Shown here: piece after piece, positions 1-4,685 of the stretch
How positions within the stretch are numbered: position 1 is the first letter of the stretch
Layout: every line of letters begins with the position of its first letter
DNA from: an uncultured Collinsella sp.
GTDB taxonomy: Bacteria > Actinomycetota > Coriobacteriia > Coriobacteriales > Coriobacteriaceae
Direction of reading: 5' to 3'
Assembly: GCA_902468695.1 (NCBI GenBank)
Contig: CABQZS010000026.1
Coordinates: forward strand, 1 to 6,519
Length of the DNA: 6,519 bases
Notes under the pieces: model-generated
What the model was told of the DNA's origin: nothing
Seen by the model: only the letters and a program-made list of their open reading frames with translations
Database searches by the model: none
Translations under genes and position numbers: made by a program

Positions 1-141
1 AACCTGGCCGTGATGTTCGAGGAGAACTTCGAGAAGAAGTACTCGCACCTGCCCGAGTCTGTCAAGGCCGCCGGCCCGCATGCCCAGGTGTCCAGCGAAG
101 CCCGTCATCGCGGCCGCGGCCTGCTGGGGCTCCGCCACTAG
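1..141 (+). CDS. 3' end of an unidentified protein gene
   Basis: Frame 1 is open from the window edge to a TAG at 139-141 and gives the last 46 residues of a protein. The tail contains EENFEKKYSHLPE and ends in a basic, Arg/His/Gly-rich stretch (SEARHRGRGLLGLRH). Codon use is GC-rich at third positions like the neighbouring genes, so it is very probably a real coding end. I do not recognise the family from this fragment. The first copy of the hairpin repeat begins 15 nt after the stop and may end its transcript. Confidence 0.7.
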   Translation, partial: NLAVMFEENFEKKYSHLPESVKAAGPHAQVSSEARHRGRGLLGLRH

Positions 142-156
142 CGTCGCCTTAGACCA

Positions 157-197
157 AAAACCACCACAAAGGGGACAGGCACCTTTGTGGCGGTTTT
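157..197 (+). repeat. Hairpin repeat, copy 1 (loop GGACAGGCA)
   Basis: A 16-bp inverted repeat (157-172 with 182-197) encloses the 9-nt loop GGACAGGCA at 173-181. One position is mismatched: A163 against C191, where the other copies have T. The left arm starts with an A-run and the right arm ends in TTTT, so an RNA from either strand would end its stem in a U-tract. It lies 15 nt after the first gene's stop and its right arm touches the candidate -35 box of the next gene. It is one of four copies in the window and is shaped like a REP element or bidirectional terminator. Confidence 0.9.
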
Positions 198-224
198 GCT
201 CGCGCGGATGACTCGGGTTACAAT
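196..224 (+). promoter_or_regulatory. Candidate sigma-70-type promoter for the B3/4 gene
   Basis: A strong -10 hexamer TACAAT lies at 219-224, 17 nt after a weak -35, TTGCTC at 196-201. Transcription would start near G231 and leave a leader of about 136 nt before the ATG at 367. The -35 overlaps the last bases of repeat copy 1. Confidence 0.5.
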
Positions 225-238
225 ACTCCTGACATATC

Positions 239-328
239 GTCCCTTTCTCCGGATGGGGACAGCGCAAGCGCTCTTGTGACGGCACCGTAGGACTTTGAAG
301 GTGGCCGTTGTAAGGGCGCTTTTTGTTT
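239..328 (+). terminator. Structured leader ending in an intrinsic-terminator-like hairpin (possible attenuator)
   Basis: Just after the predicted start site, GTCCC (239-243) can pair with GGGAC (256-260). Next is a long two-part hairpin. Its outer stem pairs 267-275 with 312-320 (9 bp, one G-U). Its inner stem pairs 279-286 with 300-308 (8 bp around a bulged G304) and has a 13-nt loop. The outer stem runs directly into TTTTTGTTT (320-328). A stem followed by a U-run, 40 nt before a good ribosome site, is the layout of transcription attenuation. The G-U pair at 272/315 would be A-C on the other strand, which favours + transcription. I could not match it to a known riboswitch class, and it lacks the T-box motif. 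It could equally be a short stand-alone RNA. Confidence 0.45.
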
Positions 329-366
329 GGGCGCTCGCGTTGGCGCGAATTGTGAAGGGAGCACGT

Positions 367-1086
367 ATGAAGAGCTTTATTGCCGATGATTCATTCTGGG
401 AGCTGTTTCCGCGGGCAGCGGTCGGTGTTGTGGTCGTGAAGGGCATGAAGCCCGCGGTTCAGATTCCCCAGGAGGACGTGGACGCGATTGCGGCGTTGCT
501 CGACCGCGCCAATATCGACGCGGAGCGTCATCTGACCAGCGATACTATCAGCGAGAACGCACCGGTCAAGGCATGGCGCGAGGCCTATCGTTTGTTCAAG
601 ACCAAGAAGGGCGCGCGCTGCTCGATCGAGAACTTGCTCAAACGCGTGCTCAAAGGCAAGCCGGTCGGTCACATCACACCGGCGGTGGATATCTACAACA
701 CGATTTCGTTGACTTATGCGCTGCCCGTTGGCGGCGAGGACCTGCATGCGATTGAGGGAGATCTTCGCTTGAAGTTGACCGATGGTGGCGATGCGTTCTT
801 GCCGCTTGGCGAGGAAGCGGATGACCCGACGCTGCCCGGCGAGCTCGCCTACATCGACGATGCGGGCGCCGTGTGCCGCTGCTGGAACTGGCGCGACGGC
901 GTTCGCACGGCGCTGTCCGATAATTCGGCCGATGCGTTCCTGGCGATTGAGTGCGTGGAGTCCGAGCGGATGGGGGATTGCCAGGCTGCGATCGATCGCT
1001 TAGCCGAGCTGCTTGAGCGCTATCTGGGAGCGACGGTTGTCATTAAGACGCTTGTGACCCGCGACAATCCTTGCGTGGAGCTGTAG
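367..1086 (+). CDS. Free-standing B3/4-domain protein (PheRS beta-subunit editing-domain fold)
   Basis: The 239-residue product matches the solo B3/B4 domain family (COG3382), related to the editing module of phenylalanyl-tRNA synthetase beta. Landmarks are the segment around DIYNTISLTYALPVGGEDL (108-126), the following IEGDLRLKLTDGGDAFLPLGE, and the C-terminal CRCWNWRDGVRT stretch (170-181), the usual B4-side signature. It has no catalytic synthetase domains, signal peptide or membrane segments, so it should be cytoplasmic. The family is suspected of trans-editing or RNA binding, but its function is not established. The start at 367 is chosen because AAGGGAG (355-361) lies 5 nt upstream. A longer reading from TTG 295 would run through the leader hairpin. 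Hairpin repeat copy 2 follows 26 nt after the stop. Confidence 0.88.
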   Translation: MKSFIADDSFWELFPRAAVGVVVVKGMKPAVQIPQEDVDAIAALLDRANIDAERHLTSDTISENAPVKAWREAYRLFKTKKGARCSIENLLKRVLKGKPVGHITPAVDIYNTISLTYALPVGGEDLHAIEGDLRLKLTDGGDAFLPLGEEADDPTLPGELAYIDDAGAVCRCWNWRDGVRTALSDNSADAFLAIECVESERMGDCQAAIDRLAELLERYLGATVVIKTLVTRDNPCVEL

Positions 1087-1112
1087 CGGCGCCTAGAACC
1101 TATTGATGCCCC

Positions 1113-1151
1113 AAACCACCACAAAGGTGCCTGTCCCCTTTGTGGTGGTTT
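1113..1151 (+). repeat. Hairpin repeat, copy 2 (loop TGCCTGTCC)
   Basis: A perfect 15-bp inverted repeat (1113-1127 with 1137-1151) carries the loop TGCCTGTCC at 1128-1136. That loop is the reverse complement of copies 1 and 3, so the element sits in the opposite orientation. The right arm runs into further T residues (to 1153), giving a convincing terminator form for the B3/4 gene transcript. Confidence 0.92.
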
Positions 1152-1186
1152 TTATGTTGATGGGTTAACAAATGGGGCATTTGGGT

Positions 1187-1223
1187 ACGGGTGTCGCCTT
1201 ATGCGACTAAGATGTTTACCCGT
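1187..1223. promoter_or_regulatory. Nested inverted repeats upstream of marR (candidate operator)
   Basis: Two inverted repeats are nested. The inner pair is GTCGC (1193-1197) and GCGAC (1203-1207) around CTTAT. The outer pair is ACGGGT (1187-1192) and ACCCGT (1218-1223). They lie 33-70 nt before the MarR start codon. MarR proteins commonly bind palindromes in their own promoters, so autoregulation is a reasonable inference. I found no convincing -35/-10 pair here; TTAACA at 1165-1170 and TAAGAT at 1208-1213 are too far apart to be partners. Confidence 0.35.
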
Positions 1224-1256
1224 TAGCATTATGCAAGCGAAAGGCGGTCGTCTCCC

Positions 1257-1706
1257 ATGCAGCAGAACGACGAGACACGTTTCGAGGACTTTGTCGGACT
1301 GATCAGCGGGCTCTACAAGGAGATCCAGCGCATTAAGACATCCGAGGGCGCAAGGCTGGGCCTTAAGGGCTCCGACGTTATGTGCCTGTACTATCTTGAG
1401 CGCAGCAAGGACGGCCTGACTGGCGCTGACCTGGCTCGCATGGCAGGCGTGACCCGCGCCGCCGTCTCGCGTACGCTCGCGCATCTGGAGGAGGGCGGCT
1501 ACGTCGAGGTCGACGATTCGGGCGATGCCGCCGTTAAGTATCGTGCTCCGGTGCGCCTGACCGCTCTGGGTGGCGAGAGCATGAGCGAGGCCGACCGCAT
1601 CATCCACGAAGTGCTCGATACCACCGGTAAGGCTATGGGTGTGGAGCAGCGCGAGCAGATGTATACGTCGCTGCGCACGATTCTCAACACCCTGCGCGAG
1701 CTGTAG
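1257..1706 (+). CDS. MarR-family transcriptional regulator
   Basis: The 149-residue protein has the MarR layout: an N-terminal dimerisation helix (about 5-35), a winged helix-turn-helix with LTGADLARMAGVTRAAVSRT (54-73) as the DNA-reading unit, a beta wing (about 82-101) and C-terminal dimer helices. The length is typical. It should act as a dimeric repressor or activator that responds to a small ligand. The start is ATG 1257; the nearest Shine-Dalgarno-like sequence (AAGG, 1241-1244) is 12 nt away, so initiation may be weak. The next gene, 119 nt on, is a fatty-acid-binding DegV protein. MarR proteins such as FabT control lipid genes in Firmicutes, so a lipid-linked role is possible but only inferred. 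It is the one complete + strand gene here with no hairpin repeat after its stop. Confidence 0.93.
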   Translation: MQQNDETRFEDFVGLISGLYKEIQRIKTSEGARLGLKGSDVMCLYYLERSKDGLTGADLARMAGVTRAAVSRTLAHLEEGGYVEVDDSGDAAVKYRAPVRLTALGGESMSEADRIIHEVLDTTGKAMGVEQREQMYTSLRTILNTLREL

Positions 1707-1825
1707 GGCCGCCAAGGCTTTTGCTTCCAATTAACAACTGCATAGTCCTGTTTGAGCGCGTATACCGTGCCGGGGCCTTGCTGTCAAAATTCCCTGCGCG
1801 GGACCTGCGCAAGAAAGGATTCGCT

Positions 1826-2680
1826 ATGTCCGTCCGCATTATTACCGATTCCGCAAGCGATATGTCGCCGGCCGAGCACCCGGCACTGGCCGTTTTGCCG
1901 CTGTCCGTCACTTTTGGCACCGATGTGTACATGGATGGCATCGACATCGATCACCAGCGCTTTTACGAGATGCTCGTGGAGCGCGATGAGCTGCCCAAGA
2001 CCGGCCAGGTCAACCCGTACGCGTTTTCGCAGGCGATTGCCAAGGTTCGTGAAGCCGGCGATGAGGCTGTGATTATTACCGTGGGCGCTAAGCTATCAGG
2101 CACCAATCAGAGTGCCCGTACCGCACTTGCCGAGGCGCCAGGTGGCGACGTGTTCGTGGTAGACAGCAACAACGTCACCCTGGGCGAGCGCGTCCTGGTC
2201 GAGTATGCGCTGCGCTTGGTGGACGAGGGCCGCAGTGCATCTCAGATCGCGGCGGCTGTCGAGGCCGTGCGCGACCGTGTGGTGGTTATCGGCCTGCTCG
2301 AGACGCTGGAGTACCTGGTGCGCGGCGGTCGTCTGTCTGCTGCGGCCGGCGCCGTGGGCACGCTGCTCAACGTAAAGCCTGTGGTGGCTGTCGAGGACGG
2401 TCTGATCGTGCAGCTGGGCAAGGCGCGCGGTTCCAAGAACGGCCGCAACCTGCTGAACCAAAAGGTCGAAAAGGCGGGCGGCATCGACTTTTCCATGCCG
2501 CTGGCGCTCGGCTATACGGGTCTTTCGGATGCGGTGCTCAAGAAGTATATCGAGGACAGCGCGGCACTGTGGGCTGGTCACACCGAGGGCGAACTGCCCG
2601 TTCACACCATTGGCGCCACCATCGGCACCCACGTAGGCCCCGGCGCCGTAGCCGTAGCCTTCTTCCAGCCCGCTAACTAA
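1826..2680 (+). CDS. DegV family protein (fatty-acid-binding, FakB-like)
   Basis: The 284-residue product shows the DegV/FakB signatures in order: the N-terminal IITDSASDM (5-13), a TGQ-type loop in LPKTGQVNP (56-64, where many relatives read TSQPSP), SGTNQSA (91-97), LEYLVRGGRLS (161-171), GTLLNVKPVV (178-187) and the C-terminal IGTHVGPGA (266-274), whose His usually contacts the lipid head group. FakB proteins hold a free fatty acid and present it to the kinase FakA for phosphorylation and entry into phospholipid synthesis. No FakA is in this window, so that partnership is family knowledge only. The start is set by AAGGA (1815-1819), 6 nt before ATG 1826; upstream in-frame TTG codons lack such a site. 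The 119-nt gap after marR shows no confident promoter. Repeat copy 3 begins 10 nt after the stop. Confidence 0.93.
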   Translation: MSVRIITDSASDMSPAEHPALAVLPLSVTFGTDVYMDGIDIDHQRFYEMLVERDELPKTGQVNPYAFSQAIAKVREAGDEAVIITVGAKLSGTNQSARTALAEAPGGDVFVVDSNNVTLGERVLVEYALRLVDEGRSASQIAAAVEAVRDRVVVIGLLETLEYLVRGGRLSAAAGAVGTLLNVKPVVAVEDGLIVQLGKARGSKNGRNLLNQKVEKAGGIDFSMPLALGYTGLSDAVLKKYIEDSAALWAGHTEGELPVHTIGATIGTHVGPGAVAVAFFQPAN

Positions 2681-2690
2681 CCGACCTGCC

Positions 2691-2733
2691 ATAAACCACC
2701 ACAAAGGGGACAGGCACCTTTGTGGTGGTTTAT
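2691..2733 (+). repeat. Hairpin repeat, copy 3 (loop GGACAGGCA)
   Basis: This is the longest copy: a perfect 17-bp inverted repeat (2691-2707 with 2717-2733) around GGACAGGCA (2708-2716), in the same orientation as copy 1. It fills almost the whole space between the degV stop (2680) and the ribosome site of the next gene (2748). Confidence 0.93.
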
Positions 2734-2760
2734 GCTTTTCCGGGTGGAAGGGAGCGAGCA

Positions 2761-3081
2761 ATGGCGTCTGAGGGCTTTTTTGAACGGGTGTACGAGGTGG
2801 TCGAGCAGATCCCCGAGGGGATGGTCGCCACGTACGGCCAGGTGGCGCTGCTCGCCGGTCGTCCACGAAGCGCGCGCTATGTGGGCTATGCGCTGCACGG
2901 CAATCCGCGCCCTGGTCTGATTCCCTGCCATCGTGTGGTGTTTGCCGATGGCCGTATTTGCGAGGGCTTTGCGTTTGGCGGCCCCGATGCTCAGCGTGAG
3001 CTCTTAACGGGGGAGGGCGTGACGTTTACCGATCCCATGCACGTCGACTTGGCCGCCTGTCGCTGGCCTGCCGGACTCTAG
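2761..3081 (+). CDS. MGMT-family protein, DNA-binding domain only, with PCHRV cysteine
   Basis: The 106-residue protein corresponds to the C-terminal DNA-binding and active-site domain of O6-alkylguanine-DNA alkyltransferase, without the N-terminal domain of full-length Ogt/MGMT. Visible landmarks are PEGMVATYGQVA (18-29, with the helix-turn-helix Tyr25), SARYVGYALHGNP (37-49, with Arg39 in the arginine-finger position) and IPCHRVV (54-60, acceptor Cys56), then GGPDAQRELLTGEGV (73-87). Proteins this short are often alkyltransferase-like (ATL) proteins that carry Trp in place of the Cys and flag lesions for nucleotide excision repair. Keeping Cys leaves transfer activity possible. AAGGGAG (2748-2754) sits 6 nt before ATG 2761. 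An earlier ATG at 2722 lies inside the hairpin repeat and has no ribosome site. Confidence 0.9.
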   Translation: MASEGFFERVYEVVEQIPEGMVATYGQVALLAGRPRSARYVGYALHGNPRPGLIPCHRVVFADGRICEGFAFGGPDAQRELLTGEGVTFTDPMHVDLAACRWPAGL

Positions 3082-3097
3082 CGGCTCTGCCTTGGCG

Positions 3098-3138
3098 TAA
3101 ACCACCACAAAGGTGCCTGTCCCCTTTGTGGTGGTTTA
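3098..3138 (+). repeat. Hairpin repeat, copy 4 (loop TGCCTGTCC)
   Basis: A perfect 16-bp inverted repeat (3098-3113 with 3123-3138) carries the loop TGCCTGTCC (3114-3122), in the orientation of copy 2. It starts 16 nt after the stop of the MGMT-like gene. Bases 3139-3209 after it show no gene. Confidence 0.92.
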
Positions 3139-3221
3139 GTTTACTTGGGCTAACTTATGGAGAAGCTATGGCGGCGCATTTTGTCGTCAAAAAGTAAACC
3201 ACGGCGAACTATATTGGTTTC

Positions 3222-3360
3222 AGCAACGGAGCAGGCAATAGGCGATGAAAAAGCCTGCCCTGTTGAGTTTGATTCGCATTCCTCCCCTCTGTGCGATTCA
3301 ACGGTGTACTTCGGGAACAGGCCCGCTGGCAACTAACTGCCAGCGGGCCTGTTCCTGTTT
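3222..3360 (+). ncRNA. Candidate small RNA with three hairpins and a C-rich loop
   Basis: A -10-like TATATT (3210-3215) would start transcription near A3222; its -35 (TCAAAA, 3187-3192) is poor. The RNA would begin with a 13-bp stem (3224-3236 with 3253-3265, one A-C mismatch, one G-U). Next comes a short hairpin (3274-3278 with 3292-3296) whose loop contains CCTCCCC (3281-3287), able to pair with Shine-Dalgarno sequences. It ends in the perfect hairpin 3314-3355. Three of the four non-Watson-Crick positions are G-U on the + strand but A-C on the other, which mildly favours + transcription. No reading frame here has a credible ribosome site. Alternatively this is simply the 3' region of the gene before it. 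Confidence 0.35.
3314..3360 (+). terminator. Strong 18-bp hairpin, probable terminator
   Basis: A perfect 18-bp inverted repeat (3314-3331 with 3338-3355) has the 6-nt loop ACTAAC and is followed by TGTTTGTC. The stem is very stable but the U-tract is short and interrupted. It probably closes the candidate small RNA or any + strand read-through before the converging trpS unit. The opposite strand has no T-run after the stem. Confidence 0.55.
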
Positions 3361-3380
3361 GTCGGGGGAGTGTGATGGAC

Positions 3381-3402
3381 GGAGCCGAAGCGGTCCGGCT
3401 CC
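3381..3402. other. Short hairpin beside the trpS terminator
   Basis: GGAGCCG (3381-3387) pairs with CGGCTCC (3396-3402), a 7-bp stem with an 8-nt loop. It abuts the A6/T6 run of the trpS terminator. It has no U-tract of its own in either direction, so its role is unclear; it may block read-through. Confidence 0.4.
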
Positions 3403-3430
3403 AAAAAAGGCGGACGCCGTAGCGCCCGCC
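3403..3430 (-). terminator. Intrinsic terminator of trpS
   Basis: Read on the - strand, GGCGGGCGC (3430-3422), loop TACG and GCGTCCGCC (3417-3409) form a 9-bp stem with one G-U, followed directly by TTTTTT (3408-3403). It lies 35 nt after the trpS stop and is a textbook Rho-independent terminator. Confidence 0.88.
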
Positions 3431-3465
3431 CTATAGCAATCGAAAGCTCAAGCCAGCAGATCGGT

Positions 3466-4515
3466 CTAGTACACCATGCCCATGGCATCCTGAACCTCTG
3501 CCAGGGTCTGCTCGGCGATCTCGTTAGCACGACGGTTGCCCTCGTGCAGGACGTCCTTCACATAGTCCAGATCGTTCTCGTAGCGCTGGCGACGTTCGCG
3601 GATAGGTGCGAAGTACTCGTTGACGGCCTCGGTCACGTACTTCTTGAGCTGGCCGGAGCCGCCCATGCCAATCTCTTCGGCAATTTCGACCTCGGAGCGA
3701 CCGGTGCAGATGGCGGCTGTCGAAAGCAGGCCAGACACGCCGGGGCGGTTCTCGGGATCGAACGTGATCATGCGCTCGGAGTCGGTCTGGCTCTTCTTGA
3801 TGCGCTTGGCCGTCTCCTCAGCGGTCATCGAGATGTTGATGGCGTTGCCGTAGCTCTTGCTCATCTTGCGACCGTCAAGGCCGGGCAGTAGCGGGGTCTC
3901 GGACAGCAGTGCCTCGACCTCGGGAAATACCTTGCCGTAGCGGTTGTTAAAGCGGCGTGCGATGGTGCGGGTTAGCTCGATGTGCGGCAGCTGGTCACGA
4001 CCGACGGGCACCACGTTGCCCTTGCAGAACAGAATGTCGCAGGCCTGATGTACCGGGTAGGTGAGCAGAAGGCCGGTGAGCTCGTGGCCCGAGGCCTCCA
4101 TCTCGGCCTTTACCGTGGGGTTGCGCGCCAGCTCGGCCTCGGACACCAGCGACAGGAACGGCAGCATGAGCTGGTTGGCGGCGGGCACGGCGGAGTGCGC
4201 GTAGATCATGGTCTTGTCGGGGTCGATACCGCAGGCAAGGTAGTCCATGACCATGTTGTACACGTTGTCCTGGATGTGCTCGGTCGTGTCGCGGTCAGTG
4301 ATGACCTGGTAGTCGGCGATGAGCACGTTGGTCTTGGCGCCCATGTTCTGCAGCTCAACACGGCCCTTGAGGGTGCCGAAGTAGTGGCCCAGGTGCAGAC
4401 GGCCGGTGGGGCGGTCGCCGGTGAGCATGGTGAACTTCTCGGGCGTCTTGGCCAGGCCCTCGCGAATGGCGTTGCTCTTTTGCAGCGCGACTTCGTAGCT
4501 GTTCTCGTTTGGCAT
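3466..4515 (-). CDS. trpS: Tryptophanyl-tRNA synthetase
   Basis: This 349-residue class I aminoacyl-tRNA synthetase charges tRNA-Trp with tryptophan in the cytoplasm. The Rossmann fold opens with TGDRPTGRLHLGHYFGTL (32-49), whose HLGH is the HIGH signature. ADYQVITDRD (67-76) and VPVGRDQLPHIELTR (169-183) are typical TrpRS segments, and GRKMSKSYGNAI (215-226) carries a full KMSKS loop. The length matches bacterial TrpRS (about 330-350). The start at 4515 is preceded 5 nt away by AGGAG (4525-4521); an in-frame ATG at 4545 has no ribosome site and adds ten unusual residues. A terminator follows 35 nt after the stop. The next gene upstream is on the same strand, 170 nt away. No T-box or Trp leader peptide is visible in the short leader. 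Confidence 0.97.
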   Translation of the reverse strand: MPNENSYEVALQKSNAIREGLAKTPEKFTMLTGDRPTGRLHLGHYFGTLKGRVELQNMGAKTNVLIADYQVITDRDTTEHIQDNVYNMVMDYLACGIDPDKTMIYAHSAVPAANQLMLPFLSLVSEAELARNPTVKAEMEASGHELTGLLLTYPVHQACDILFCKGNVVPVGRDQLPHIELTRTIARRFNNRYGKVFPEVEALLSETPLLPGLDGRKMSKSYGNAINISMTAEETAKRIKKSQTDSERMITFDPENRPGVSGLLSTAAICTGRSEVEIAEEIGMGGSGQLKKYVTEAVNEYFAPIRERRQRYENDLDYVKDVLHEGNRRANEIAEQTLAEVQDAMGMVY

Positions 4516-4546
4516 GATTGCTCCTAACGTATGTTCATGGGTCAAG

Positions 4547-4552
4547 ATGATA
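4547..4552 (-). promoter_or_regulatory. Candidate -10 box for trpS
   Basis: On the - strand TATCAT (4552-4547) matches the -10 consensus at five of six bases. It would start transcription near 4540, giving a 25-nt leader that includes the AGGAG ribosome site. No good -35 is found at 16-18 nt spacing (GCACCG or CACCGC), so the promoter may be weak or assisted. Confidence 0.35.
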
Positions 4553-4685
4553 ACGCGTTTATTGGAGGGGCGGTGCGTAAGTAGGCGAGGGGTGGGAGGG
4601 GGACGCGCGTGGTGCGGTATGTGCGATGGGTGCGGCGCGGCCGCGCTTGGCTAACGGTGCCTTGGCACATCCTCGGCAGCTTGCC
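4553..4685 (-). other. trpS upstream spacer with C-rich, G-poor transcript (possible Rho-dependent end)
   Basis: The spacer between the transferase stop and trpS has no U-tract terminator on the - strand. It contains GTGC-CAAG-GCAC (4668-4657), a 12-bp palindrome GCGCGGCCGCGC (4635-4646), and then a tract (about 4604-4561) where the - strand transcript is rich in C and poor in G. That composition suits Rho loading. The + strand of the same tract has closely spaced runs of 4, 3 and 5 G (4589-4602). Confidence 0.3.

Noticed and set aside
231..328. T-box riboswitch in the B3/4 leader
   Set aside because: GGCACCG at 281-287 faintly resembles part of a T-box, but the conserved T-box sequence and the Stem I region are missing and the leader is too short.
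295..366. Upstream extension of the B3/4 protein from TTG 295
   Set aside because: It would translate through the leader hairpin and its U-run, and has no ribosome site; ATG 367 has AAGGGAG at the right distance.
1751..1788. TTTGA ... TCAAA as a FabT-like operator before degV
   Set aside because: The two 5-bp halves are 28 nt apart, far too wide for one MarR dimer site.
157..3138. Reading the four hairpin repeats as a CRISPR array
   Set aside because: Spacing is irregular (hundreds to over 1500 bp), genes lie between copies, and orientation alternates.
3194..3201. Possible degenerate fifth hairpin repeat (TAAACCAC)
   Set aside because: Only eight bases of one arm match, with no loop or second arm; chance is the simpler explanation.
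3271..3279. A 19-codon - strand reading frame starting at ATG 3279, behind a GGGGAGG sequence
   Set aside because: The purine run is only 1 nt from the ATG, too close for initiation, and the sequence is better explained as the C-rich loop of the + strand RNA candidate.
3245..3436. Small + strand reading frame (63 codons) in the gap before trpS
   Set aside because: It crosses the 18-bp hairpin and the trpS terminator, has no ribosome site at a usable distance, and shows no family features.
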